64,000 nucleotides of DNA from Bugulina stolonifera (GCA_935421135.1 OW285193.1:1984001-2048000), one strand, 5' to 3'. Numbered from the stretch's first letter, positions 40,901-46,074 are shown. Notes: generated from the letters alone by a model not told the origin. Translations and numbers: made by a program.

Positions 40901-42377
40901 CTTAGTATGGTATAAGTAAGTGCTGATTAGGTCCCTTAGTATGGTATAAGTAAGTGCTGATTACGTCCCTTAGTATGGTATAAGTAAGTGCTGATTACGT
41001 CCCTTAGTATGGTATAAGTAAGTCTTGATTAGGTCAGTCAGTATGGTATAAGTAAGTCTTGATTAGATCAGCCATTATGGTATGAGTAAGTCTTGATTAG
41101 GTCAGTCAGCATGGTATAAGTAAGTGTTGATTACGTCCCTTAGTATGGTATAAGTAAGTGCTGATTAGGTCCCTTAGTATGGTATAAGTAAGTGCTGATT
41201 ACGTCCCTTAGTATGGTATAAGTAAGTGCTGATTAGGTCCCCTAGTATGGTATAAGTAAGTGCTGATTACGTCCATTAGTATGGTATAAGTAAGTCTTGA
41301 TTAGATCAGTCGGTATGGCATAAGTAAGTGCTGATTAGGTCAGCCAGTATGGTATGAGTAAGTCTTGATTAATTCTGATAAATGAGCCACTAATTACAGC
41401 CAGCTACACACGTTGGTATGTCCGATTCAAAGGCGGATGTCATGACGTAACGTGACACTCGCATATACATGAAATGTAAAGTTTGGTAAACTTGCATCTA
41501 CATCTATGCTTACATTTGTACCTATAAATTTAATATGTTTGGGCTAACAGTACAATATACCAATGGTAGTACTAAAGAGATGTTCATGTAGAACAACTTT
41601 TATACTCATACACACCATGTGCACTTGTATAACATCTTTCTTGGTTTTGCCATACGACAGATTGTTCACTTCGTCTGCACTTTTCATCTACCATTTCAGA
41701 GATAATTCATGGAGGTTGGAGTGAATGGGGAAACTGGACAGAGTGTCCGGCAAACTTCTGCTCATACGCCAATATAACTCGGAACCGAACATGTGACAGT
41801 CCAGAACCTAAAAATGGTGGGCGGTACTGTGAAGGAAACATAACTGATATGACATGGTGCTACAACGACAGCTGCCCCAGTATGTCCAAGCATTCTATCA
41901 TAATAATAATTGATAACACCTACTGTATTTAAAGAATAACATACTAGTTTTTGACGGTAAATAATTGCTTTGGTTGCTAGGAATAGACGAGGTTCTCTCT
42001 ATTACTAGTTAAGTGTCTATTAGACACAAGGGCAACTTTATGATTGCATGCCGGTTGCTAGCTGATACTAGTAAAGCTGACAGGGTGGGGACGCACTGTG
42101 GAACCTCTCTACATATGTTACTACTCACTTGGTTATCCAGTGTGATCTCTCCAACATAAGGCATCCATCAATCAGGAGACCTTTTTAATTACTCGGACAT
42201 TTCAATATCTTTCAGTTGCTGGTAACTGGACAGCTTGGAGTGAGTGGTCAAACTGTACCTACTATTGTGAAAGAGGAAGATCTAGGGAGTGTACTAACCC
42301 AGTACCTCAGTACTTTGGTGACTACTGTGTCGGCTCTCACAATGACTCGGAGCGGTGCTGGGAGAAACCTTGTGATA
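2967..42377 (+). CDS. Giant modular C-type lectin-like / thrombospondin-1 repeat protein, 5' partial (38 exons)
   Basis: Thirty-eight exons splice into 5898 nt (1966 codons) of uninterrupted frame. The order is CTLD-TSP1 repeated ten times, then a second terminal TSP1. CTLD modules are recognised by paired cysteines, a WIGL-type core (YWIGL, YWLGL, FWIGT, NYYLGLY) and a C-terminal C-x-F/Y pair (ICTF, VCQYG). TSP1 modules show W-x-x-W and the R-T/S-R-T/S-C core followed by a PxP-NGG-type loop. Every module starts and ends in phase 1; introns inside CTLD modules are phase 2. The first exon needs one base from an exon left of the window, so the N-terminus and any signal peptide are missing. No CTLD keeps a clear EPN/QPD plus WND sugar-binding set. 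The domains imply an extracellular adhesion or recognition protein; that role is inference. No known gene name fits this combination. Confidence 0.9.
3255..4136. repeat. 15-bp minisatellite
   Basis: About 58 copies of TGTACTTACACTGTA with T/C and A/G variants, inside the first intron of CTLD module 1 and ending about 20 bp before the next acceptor. Occasional TTTCACTTAATG variants recur about every 190 bp, hinting at a higher-order duplication. The open frames it creates (LTLYV or YLHCM pentapeptides) are artefacts of a 15-bp period. Confidence 0.93.
4302..4775. repeat. 43-bp minisatellite
   Basis: About 11 near-identical copies of a 43-bp unit beginning CATGGTACCTCATACTATAC, in the intron between CTLD-1 exons 2 and 3. 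It starts about 25 bp after the donor at 4277 and ends about 20 bp before the acceptor at 4798, so it fills nearly the whole intron. Confidence 0.93.
4953..4972. repeat. Poly-G tract (20 G)
   Basis: A run of 20 G lies in the intron after CTLD module 1. A second run of 15 G lies at 13327-13341. Such tracts are prone to length error in sequencing. Confidence 0.95.
5097..5232. mobile_element. MITE-like inverted repeat, degraded copy
   Basis: Imperfect palindrome with arms containing GAGCAGTCAGAGACTTGTTT and its complement AAACAAGTCTCTGACTGCTC, and a centre built on CCCTGACTGGGG. The same arm sequence, better preserved, forms the element at 51552-51755, so this is a second copy of one family. 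Confidence 0.7.
5519..5677 (+). CDS. TSP1 module 1 (single exon)
   Basis: A 159-nt exon between a TTCCTCAG acceptor and a GTAATA donor. It shows W-E-D-W, four spaced cysteines and the YRTRTC core. Phase 1 on both sides. The next coding exon is 3.4 kb away. Confidence 0.85.
6001..6072. repeat. 18-bp tandem repeat, four copies
   Basis: Four copies of CTGGTCTCTGGTCAGCAG in the intron before CTLD-2. Confidence 0.9.
6371..6580. repeat. 13-bp minisatellite
   Basis: About 15 copies of TTCTTGTACCTGC with C/T variants. The small open frames rich in LVPAS are produced by the repeat and are not genes. Confidence 0.92.
7065..7450 (+). pseudogene. Decayed LINE reverse transcriptase C-terminal fragment
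   Basis: Conceptual translation in shifting frames gives the characteristic tail of LINE ORF2 proteins: a SETWTLQK-like segment, then E-M-W-x-W-R-R-M-like residues, and finally RKKRWVGHVLRHEGL followed by EGKRPRGR (open frame 7236-7454). Several stops and frameshifts interrupt it, so it is dead. It corresponds to the part of ORF2 directly downstream of that seen at 14584-14825. Confidence 0.8.
8596..8690. repeat. 36-bp tandem repeat, under three copies
   Basis: Unit contains ACACATATAGACCTGTTAAA followed by GTGCAGGAACTAC; the last copy is diverged. Confidence 0.85.
8945..9005. repeat. 14-bp tandem repeat
   Basis: About four copies of AACCAGTAACGAGC, 70 bp before the CTLD-2 acceptor. Confidence 0.88.
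9073..21227 (+). CDS. CTLD module 2 (three exons spread over 12 kb)
   Basis: Exons 9073-9253, 15831-15935 and 21103-21227 (411 nt, 137 codons). Exon 1 opens VCPSNTHML and contains DRCVWKT and ASCQTTK; exon 2 holds NYWMGTKKADG; exon 3 ends ALCMWRPG. Donors GTAAGT, GTAAGT and GTAAGG all fit. The two internal introns, 6.6 and 5.2 kb, are by far the longest inside any module here and hold nearly all the large transposon insertions. Confidence 0.83.
9701..14579. mobile_element. 4.9-kb TIR element flanked by TTAA, no intact transposase
   Basis: The ends AGGACCCCTCTCAC (from 9701) and GTGAGAGGGATCCT (to 14579) are inverted copies with one mismatch, and TTAA stands directly outside both (9697-9700, 14580-14583). 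This fits a cut-and-paste DNA element with a TTAA target duplication, although the TIR is not a piggyBac consensus I know. No frame over about 66 codons is open inside, so it is non-autonomous or decayed. The interior is AT-rich with no recognised gene. A repeat block around 12640-12760 is shared with 30117-30280. Confidence 0.6.
14584..14825 (+). pseudogene. Decayed LINE reverse transcriptase fragment
   Basis: Frame-shifted translation gives FKYLGSPTTT, then EIRMSNASKAFGTRPRD, VWCNKDLHVAIKIK and VYRAIVLYALFSLLYG. This is the typical region of LINE ORF2 just before the YGxExW motif. At least one frameshift separates the first part from the rest. It abuts the right end of the 4.9-kb TIR element. 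Confidence 0.8.
14826..15040. repeat. Degenerate TAGTGTAGTACA-type repeat
   Basis: Low-complexity purine/T-rich stretch built of TGTGTAGTGTAGTACAT-like units, about 17 bp. A related degenerate tract follows the MITE at 15480-15800. No gene seen. Confidence 0.75.
15045..15475. mobile_element. 431-bp MITE with CAGTGGAACTT termini
   Basis: Left end CAGTGGAACTTACTTAA and right end, reverse-complemented, CAGTGGAACTTGCTTAA form TIRs in a TA-rich context, as in Tc1/mariner or pogo-type MITEs. Internally it is rich in AATTCAAA. A partial copy in opposite orientation lies at about 51773-51857. Confidence 0.75.
16016..18991. mobile_element. 3-kb palindromic foldback element with 6-bp target duplication
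   Basis: The left half (16016 to about 17290) and right half (about 17720 to 18991) are inverted copies of each other for well over 1 kb, diverged by substitutions and small indels. The outermost match is GGCCATTCCATGG and its complement. CTTGAG stands immediately outside both ends (16010-16015, 18992-18997), a clean 6-bp target duplication. There is no coding capacity. It sits in the second internal intron of CTLD module 2. A truncated relative of one end lies at 49793-49965. Confidence 0.85.
19225..19748 (-). mobile_element. Solo LTR or LTR-like relic
   Basis: Read on the minus strand it starts TGTTTTTGCACCCATG, contains a TATA-like stretch, then CAATAAAGACACATC (polyadenylation signal), and further on AGATGGGTCGTCTT and CTTTCATGTAATGC. 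The order matches a second copy at 53960-54479, with low identity overall. TATA followed by AATAAA is typical of a retrotransposon LTR. The far boundary is approximate. No internal coding region is attached. Confidence 0.6.
19886..20669. mobile_element. 784-bp non-autonomous TIR element (GGCGGATCCAGG ends)
   Basis: The ends CAGTGGCGGATCCAGG (19886) and CCTGGATCCGCCTCTG (20669) are inverted copies with one mismatch. This terminal motif is widespread in animal DNA transposons; I would guess hAT or PIF/Harbinger but cannot decide. Minus-strand frames (19767-20084, 20421-20672) cross its ends and show no transposase motif. Confidence 0.75.
20696..20735. repeat. Perfect 40-bp palindrome
   Basis: Two 20-bp arms meeting at TGATCA, with no mismatch. 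Together with the hairpin 18 bp downstream it forms a pair of perfect inverted repeats in the intron before CTLD-2 exon 3. Confidence 0.97.
20753..20792. repeat. Perfect 18-bp-arm hairpin with 4-nt loop
   Basis: Left arm ACATTTATTAATACGGCC, loop CCAA, and an exact complementary right arm. Only 17 bp separate it from the palindrome at 20696-20735. Confidence 0.97.
21458..21655. repeat. 15-bp minisatellite (EIPGM-coding frame)
   Basis: Thirteen copies of GGAAATACCAGGGAT with minor variants, in the intron between CTLD-2 and TSP1-2. The period keeps one frame open as EIPGM repeats, but no splice sites join it to the gene. Confidence 0.93.
22505..22669 (+). CDS. TSP1 module 2 (single exon)
   Basis: 165-nt exon after a CCCCATAG acceptor. 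It shows DGVWTTWTDW, CPGSPC, HRTRTCTDPAPRNGG and ADCPGD, a textbook TSP1 core. Donor GTTTGT is weak but in phase. Confidence 0.9.
23221..24019 (+). CDS. CTLD module 3 (two exons)
   Basis: Exons 23221-23449 and 23868-24019 (381 nt, 127 codons). Exon 1 opens GCHPNAETQ and has GQFCLMLL and LEYCQNE; exon 2 contains the WIGL equivalent VWFAGTKG and ends FPCVYAK. Here the usual second and third CTLD exons are one. The 3' end of exon 2 with its donor is the seed of the tandem repeat that follows. Confidence 0.86.
23998..24280. repeat. 34-bp minisatellite duplicating an exon end and splice donor
   Basis: About eight copies of a unit that starts TTTCCATGTGTTTATGCAAA and continues through the donor GTGTAAGTACTTTG. 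The first copy is the last 22 nt of the CTLD-3 exon plus its 5' splice site, and the rest are in the intron. Each unit therefore carries a copy of GTAAGT. Confidence 0.95.
24639..24803 (+). CDS. TSP1 module 3 (single exon)
   Basis: 165-nt exon after TACTACAG. It shows DGGWTDWGPW, KRTRTCTSPTP and SSCVGD. Donor GTACGT. Confidence 0.88.
25008..25866 (+). CDS. CTLD module 4 (three exons)
   Basis: Exons 25008-25209, 25483-25587 and 25751-25866 (423 nt, 141 codons). Exon 1 opens ECHTQSAEL and has GKCIFFG and VRYCKDTFG; exon 2 holds DYWLGLSS and a W-E-D-G turn; exon 3 has KCQSSDC and ends PICIFDK. All donors are GTRAGT-like. Confidence 0.88.
25894..26110. repeat. 64-bp tandem repeat, 3.4 copies
   Basis: Unit begins GGACTAATCATGTTAAGTTA and includes a GTCCACAGCG segment. 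It occupies most of the intron between CTLD-4 and TSP1-4; the last partial copy is diverged. Confidence 0.92.
26242..26406 (+). CDS. TSP1 module 4 (single exon)
   Basis: 165-nt exon after TTGTTAG. It shows GGGGAWSTWTACGNGC, TRSRSCDLPAE and GAACSSS. Donor GTGAGA. Confidence 0.88.
   Translation: MMEVVEPGVPGQHVVMDAPIQMLNLPAHGHVTYQLSHSIMVLPVVAVTWYRSPQ
26891..27600 (+). CDS. CTLD module 5, short (two exons)
   Basis: Exons 26891-27092 and 27482-27600 (321 nt, 107 codons), about 30 codons shorter than its siblings. Exon 1 opens ECPPNSYLL and has QKCYYII and DAKCKLDYG; exon 2 holds EFWIGTETY and ends AYICLVGD. The W-x-D-G turn and the cysteine that normally precedes the last one are missing, so the long-loop region seems deleted. 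Frame and phases remain intact. Confidence 0.82.
27645..27770. repeat. 38-bp tandem repeat, three copies
   Basis: Unit contains ATGTGTATCTACTGTATACA followed by CTCTTGATGTGCAG. It begins about 45 bp after the CTLD-5 donor. Confidence 0.9.
28175..28333 (+). CDS. TSP1 module 5 (single exon)
   Basis: 159-nt exon after CCCTGTCTAG. It shows DGGWTLWGNWADCNSGC, TRSRTCTNPKP and NCQGDSVQE. It is nearly identical in DNA to TSP1 module 6, including intron sequence just upstream of the acceptor. Confidence 0.92.
28761..29993 (+). CDS. CTLD module 6 (three exons)
   Basis: Exons 28761-28962, 29400-29486 and 29860-29993 (423 nt, 141 codons). Exon 1 has GTHRCIAIG and KACSSLYG; exon 2 NYWIGMNSFG with a W-T-N-G turn; exon 3 SHPYGGITC and PICTFTK. 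Closest relative is CTLD module 7, with the same exon sizes for exons 2 and 3. Confidence 0.9.
30117..30280. mobile_element. SINE-like repeat block
   Basis: The segments AATAGCAGAGCTA and TCCTAGAGCTGGATATTATT recur at 12640-12700, so this is dispersed. On the minus strand GGGTTGGAGTCCCACC resembles an internal Pol III B box. I cannot define the ends. Confidence 0.45.
30456..30614 (+). CDS. TSP1 module 6 (single exon)
   Basis: 159-nt exon after CCTTGTCTAG, nearly identical to TSP1 module 5 (DGGWALWGNWADCNSGC, TRSRTCTNPEP). It marks a recent tandem duplication of a TSP1-CTLD pair. Confidence 0.92.
30747..31442 (+). CDS. CTLD module 7 (three exons)
   Basis: Exons 30747-30951, 31072-31158 and 31309-31442 (426 nt, 142 codons). 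Exon 1 has GTHRCIAVD and ATACTDLYG; exon 2 NYWIGMDSLAD with a W-S-D-G turn; exon 3 THPYGGISC and PICSFSK. Paralogue of module 6. Confidence 0.9.
31612..31770 (+). CDS. TSP1 module 7 (single exon)
   Basis: 159-nt exon after CTTGTTACAG. It shows YGDWSSWTACTTGC, KRQRSCDSPS and SNCATP. Donor GTGAGT. Confidence 0.9.
32299..33675 (+). CDS. CTLD module 8 (three exons)
   Basis: Exons 32299-32485, 33232-33339 and 33551-33675 (420 nt, 140 codons). Exon 1 opens SCPSNTYLV and has AASCKAVYG; exon 2 has VVVGLKKEG in place of WIGL and a W-L-D-G turn; exon 3 has VICAGSTDTC and ends FACQFGK. Donors GTAAGT and GTAAGT-like. Confidence 0.87.
33966..34139 (+). CDS. TSP1 module 8 (single exon)
   Basis: 174-nt exon after ATTTCAG. 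It shows DGIWGEWSALSAC, VRTRTCDNPQP and EDCPGDD. Donor GTAGTT. Confidence 0.88.
34345..34700. repeat. 11-bp minisatellite
   Basis: About 32 copies of ACTGTGCATTC or ACTGTGTATTC in the intron between TSP1-8 and CTLD-9. The open frames of 155-168 codons here are repeat artefacts. Confidence 0.94.
35107..36274 (+). CDS. CTLD module 9 (three exons)
   Basis: Exons 35107-35296, 35790-35912 and 36156-36274 (432 nt, 144 codons). Exon 1 opens ECLADTTIW and has LGCLFHG and HSHCTSTFG; exon 2 has SYWIDLQFS with an E-N-W-D-G end; exon 3 has MTCSSTEECLW and ends WICQFSQ. Confidence 0.87.
36275..37014 (+). other. Intron between CTLD-9 and TSP1-9
   Basis: 740-bp intron. I see no gene or recognisable repeat in it. 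Small open frames (36319-36504 minus, 36542-36769 plus) lack any domain signature. Confidence 0.7.
37015..37185 (+). CDS. TSP1 module 9 (single exon)
   Basis: 171-nt exon after GGTAACAG. It shows DGIWSSWSEWANC, IRSRTCDNPEPKLNG and EPCPSYG. Donor GTACGG. Confidence 0.9.
37394..38327 (+). CDS. CTLD module 10 (two exons), most canonical
   Basis: Exons 37394-37580 and 38104-38327 (411 nt, 137 codons). Exon 1 has QKCLYFM and AAQAACPTE; exon 2 fuses the two usual 3' CTLD exons and reads NYYLGLYYN, NFSNWASSQPSTEHC, WEWQTADC and VCQYG. This is the nearest to a full CTLD with WIGL, W and C-W-x-C-like spacing, but QPS replaces QPD and WQTADC replaces WND, so calcium-dependent sugar binding is doubtful. 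The exon end seeds the large 34-bp array downstream. Confidence 0.92.
37762..38056 (+). mobile_element. tRNA-derived SINE-like element
   Basis: Perfect Pol III internal promoter boxes: TGGCTCAGTGG (37769-37779) and GGTTCGAATCC (37823-37833). The flanks do not close into an acceptor stem and the sequence continues into an unrelated body and an AT-rich AATTTAAATTTA tail, as in a SINE. It lies in the intron inside CTLD module 10. Confidence 0.7.
38311..41372. repeat. 34-bp minisatellite copying the CTLD-10 splice donor, about 60 copies
   Basis: Unit of the form CAGCCAGTATGGTATAAGTA followed by AGTGTTGATTATAT, with a second subfamily carrying CCCTTAGTATGG and GATTACGT. The first unit is the last 17 nt of the CTLD-10 exon plus its donor, so nearly every unit repeats GTAAGT. 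Blocks of several units recur about 640 and 310 bp apart, showing higher-order duplication. An 858-bp transposon interrupts it at 38982-39839. Confidence 0.95.
38982..39839. mobile_element. 858-bp transposon inserted in the minisatellite
   Basis: The array is broken between two copies of TTAGG (38977-38981 and 39840-39844), a 5-bp target duplication. The ends CATGGCCGTAACT and, reverse-complemented, CAGGGGGGTAACT are imperfect inverted repeats, followed by GC-rich GCCGCCTGAACTTTTT-type segments at both ends. Inside (39180-39245) are tRNA-like boxes TAGCGTAATTGG and AGTTCGAATCCC. Non-coding; class uncertain, either a TIR element or a composite with a SINE head. Confidence 0.7.
41700..41879 (+). 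CDS. TSP1 module 10 (single exon)
   Basis: 180-nt exon after CATTTCAG. It shows GGWSEWGNWTEC, RNRTCDSPEPKNGG, RYCEGN and an extra pair WCYNDSC at the end, so it has the six cysteines of a full TSP1. Possible N-glycosylation sites NWT, NIT, NRT, NIT and NDS are visible. Donor GTATGT. Confidence 0.9.
42216..42377 (+). CDS. TSP1 module 11 (single exon, last certain exon)
   Basis: 162-nt exon after CTTTCAG. It shows GNWTAWSEWSNC, YYCERGRSREC, GDYCVG and ERCWEKPC, a six-cysteine TSP1. It follows TSP1-10 without a CTLD between. The donor GTATGT begins the tandem repeat downstream. Confidence 0.9.
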
Positions 42378-43175
42378 GTATGTATAATTGTATAATGTAT
42401 AGTTGTATAATGTATAATTGTATAATGTATAATTGTATAATGTATAATTGTATAATGTACAGTTGTATAATGTATAATTGTATAATGTATAATTGTATAA
42501 TGTATAGTTGTATAATGTATAATTGTATAATGTATAATTGTCTAATGTATAGTTGTATAATGTATAATTGTATAATGTATAGTTGTATAATGTATAATTG
42601 TATAATGTATAATTGTATAATGTATAATTGTATAATGTATAGTTGTATAATGTATAGTTGTATAATGTTTAATTGTATAATGTATAATTGTATAATGTAT
42701 AATTGTATAATGTATAATTGTATAATGTATAATTGTATAATGTATAATTGTATAATTGTATAATGTATAGTTGTATAATGTATAGTTGTATAATGTATAA
42801 TTGTATAATGTATAATTGTATAATGTATAATTGTATAATGTATAATTGTATAAACTATAATTGTATAATGTATAATTGTATAATGTATAATTGTATAATG
42901 TATAGTTGTATAATGTATAATTGTATAATGTATAATTGTATAATGTATAATTGTATAATGTATAATTGTATAATGTATAATTGTATAATGTATAATTGTA
43001 TAATGTGTAATTGTATAATGTATAATTGTATAATGTATAATTGTATAATGTATAGTTGTATAATGTATAATTGTGTAATGTATAATTGTATAATGTATAA
43101 TTGTATAATGTATAATTGTATAATTGTATAATGTATAATTGTATAATGTATAATTGTATAATGTATAGTTGTACT
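42378..43175. repeat. 15-bp minisatellite starting at the splice donor
   Basis: About 53 copies of TATAATTGTATAATG (some TATAGTTG). It begins directly at the donor of the last TSP1 exon and in the same reading frame, so read-through would add MYNCI/MYSCI pentapeptides for about 130 codons to a stop near 42764. Confidence 0.95.
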
Positions 43176-44369
43176 CTTATATTATATTATATACTTGTTC
43201 ACGCACATGCATAATCAAAATGCATTTTTATTGACTAAGTGTAGCTGTTTTTACATATGTAGAGAATTCTATGTGATAATATTGCGGAATCAATGGTAAA
43301 GGAAGGGGCCTCCTAGATTACTTGTCCATAATATTAGTTTTTATAAGTACATTTTAAACTTAATAACCTTCATTGAACCACATTCTAAGCAATTTACATG
43401 AAGTTCTTGGTGGTCGGAAATAGCAAAAGTTAAATTCTTCTTTGCTACAATAACTGTCTGCTGTAGCCTTTCAGCAACACAGGTAAATAGCTTTCATGTT
43501 ACTTCAGCGAAAGATCTCAATTTCATGGCTGTCAAGTTGATAACATTAAACTGGACATGTGAATGGTCAGGAGTCCCCTTCCTTTAACATAAATACAACA
43601 AATGTTAGCTAAGCACGTTGTCTGGGAATTTGCGACTATTCCAACAACTTAGTTAGAAACAGGAGTTTTCGGAAAATGTTCCTTTAGAAAACACCCATTT
43701 GGAAACTCTGACCCCAAAGCTCAGCTTTCAACTATTATTTTTTATTTTTACTAAAAAAATTTTGGTTTTTCCTGCTACATGTACTAACTTGTAGAACACT
43801 AAAAATAATTCACTGTCTGTGACTTGTTTTCTCCTAAATGTAATCTACACAGTTTTGTAATGGGTGTTTTCTAAACAATAGTTTTCGGGACGTCCTGTTT
43901 CTAACTGACATTTTCTAAATGTTCCTTTACTGTTGTCTGACTGTTTGATTATATTTTAGCTCTTTCTTCACAAGCATCCACTTTATCATAGTCATGGTAC
44001 GAGTCATAATTCACATAACGTCAGTGTCAGTTATCACACCTCATGCTGTGCCAATCTTCTCCAATTCCCTATCCTACAGCATACCTCATTCATCTCACTT
44101 CTATCAGCTGTTGAATGTATTGGTTTGAGTGAGGTGAATGCAGAATTGGTGAATGGTTTATCTGAAGTGACATTTTACTAAGCTGGTTTGCCACATGTAG
44201 TAGGAGAATGAATGGCAGTGGTAAAAGACGTGAGCGGACGTGAGAAGAGGATGGGGTGAGAGAAAAAGAAGACAACTCCAACTAAGCTTACTAACATTAG
44301 ATATCAAACTCTTGCTCACCCAAACCCCAACCAAAAGTTTTATTTCCGTCTAGCTCCTCCCTATTATAG

Positions 44370-44413
44370 GAATTCTAACGTTAGTTGGAGTTGCTTTCAT
44401 GCTCTCAGCATGA
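44370..44413 (+). CDS. Candidate terminal exon of the lectin-like gene (hydrophobic C-terminus)
   Basis: After the pyrimidine-rich acceptor CTCCTCCCTATTATAG, the phase required by the last TSP1 exon gives Arg and then ILTLVGVAFMLSA and a TGA stop. A short hydrophobic C-terminus would suit a GPI-type signal, though 13 residues is short. Support is only phase, acceptor quality and hydrophobicity. An alternative tail starts at 44756. Confidence 0.3.
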
Positions 44414-45684
44414 GACTGTGTGTGAGACTAGGTGTGAACTTAGTCTGTCAGGTAATCAGTGAGTGTGAATGGGTATGGATTGGAGAATCTCAGGAGAGAA
44501 GTCTTAGGTGAAAACCAACACCAGGAAGCCATGCTATGCATGCTATGCTTGATGGAACTTACCTCTGGTAAAGAACAGTGATGGGGTAGGATGGGAAGAC
44601 AGACGGGACTAGCAGTAAGTTACCATAATATCATATTACTGCATTAAAACCTCATGTCAGTCAGCATTGCCTTTTGCTAGAATTCTTAGAGACTGCACAT
44701 GAAGTCATCCATGCTAAAGTAGAGTCAATCGTTAAAACCGAGTTTGTTTGTTTCAGAGAACTGGGTATGGCTTCTATCCTCTACAAGAGGAACGAGGAGA
44801 GAGATACATGTACCTTGATACAAGTTGACAAGTCTCATATTTGTCATCACTTTGATTTGCTGTACAACATTAATTGGGCTTTATAAGCCAATACCTTAGA
44901 TACTGAATAATTAATTTTTGTGTCATGTTATGGTCAAAAGCGGCACACCAAGTGTAAACCTGGTTACCATGTTTTCTTTAAAATTTACCATCATATCTTA
45001 TACTCGTGCTTGGGCTTGAGTGTATTTAGTTGCAATTTGTTTAGTAAACAAGTTATTGTATACCCTGCTTTTGTCCCATGAATGGAATAAACATTAACAT
45101 AATGAAGTGGACATTTCAGCACTGATGTTGTAGTGTATATACAGTATGTGTATAAATCGTATCTTATTGCATGGTTATAACTGACCAACTGCCTACAATT
45201 GTTAACTTTTTATACTGTATGTATTGGCAATCTTTTACACTGTTTTGCATTATGCCCGGCCTAGGAAGTCCAACCCAGGCTCGGCTTTTTACTATTACAA
45301 TAATGTAAGTGCCGGAAGAGGAAGCCACCAGAAATAAATTTTGCATAAAAGTCGAACGCTTTCTGTACTAGTTCAGTTGTCTGCTGGAGCTCAATAAAGT
45401 CACATGTACATTATATTATATTATATCAAGAATACCGGAGTTAACTCTTCTAGACTAGCATACTCTCAGCTTCGGTTCCTGTAGGTGGCAGCAGTCCACA
45501 TATTTCTCACAGTTGCAATACAAATGTAGATGTAGAAGTGCACTGCACTAGACTAATATTAGTGAGTGGTATTCTGTGGGCTGACTATCAACAGTTTAGC
45601 CTTATCTCACTGCTTTACTGGTGGATTATATAGACTTGTGTAGTCATAGAAACCTAGGTTGGTGTATACTAATAGTTACTCACC

Positions 45685-45690
45685 TTTATT
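45685..45690 (-). promoter_or_regulatory. Polyadenylation signal AATAAA of the selenoprotein gene
   Basis: AATAAA on the minus strand about 390 nt past the stop codon and about 125 nt past the SECIS-like hairpin, so both would be in the 3' UTR. Confidence 0.5.
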
Positions 45691-45813
45691 CCACTAACTA
45701 GAAATAAAGTAATAAAATAATATTTAGATGGTTCAATTTCAAAGATTGTAAAGCAATATTGTAAGTACACGCTGTTAAATGTTTGGGTACGAGATAACAC
45801 AATCCCTAAATAG

Positions 45814-45886
45814 TAGCAGTATGGGTATCATCAGTGCCTAGCCTCAGTTCCCTGATGCAGCTGGGCACATCATTAATATACTGCTA
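45814..45886 (-). promoter_or_regulatory. SECIS-like element in the 3' UTR
   Basis: On the minus strand: helix I TAGCAGTAT pairing exactly with ATACTGCTA (9 bp); internal loop; 5' ATGAT facing 3' TGAT, which gives the U-U, G-A, A-G, U-U quartet of SECIS elements; helix II GTGCC/GGCAC, one C-A mismatch, then AGCU with GGCU pairing; and an apical loop starting 11 nt after ATGA. Helix length, quartet and position match known SECIS design. The conserved apical AA is not at its usual place (GCAT is there instead); an AA lies farther round in CAG-GGAA-CTG. It would direct selenocysteine insertion at the TGA at 48482-48484. Confidence 0.7.
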
Positions 45887-46074
45887 ATATCATAGAACTA
45901 TATCAACCCAAACCAAACATTCTGTTCTAAAACTAACATACAAAATATAAAGTTAACTCCATTTTGTATTATCACATAAATTAAATAAGGATACTAATAT
46001 ACACCTATAACCAGTAATGAGCATATCATGTGTATAAATATAGACTGCAGTGACAACAGAGAGTCAGGAGAGAG

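Larger units (their letters stand above)
43176..46074. other. 3' region between the lectin-like and selenoprotein genes
   Basis: No confident exon. It contains the candidate terminal exon (44370-44413), plus-strand AATAAA at 45086-45091 and 45393-45398 that could end the upstream transcript, and the 3' UTR of the minus-strand gene (below 46075). Other frames of 60-70 codons show no signature. Confidence 0.6.

Noticed and set aside
44756..44827. Alternative last exon of the lectin-like gene after TTTGTTTGTTTCAG, reading RTGYGFYPLQEERGERYMYL then DTS and stop
   Set aside because: It looks like a tyrosine-rich cytoplasmic tail, but its frame is phase 0 whereas the last TSP1 exon ends in phase 1, and I found no bridging transmembrane exon.
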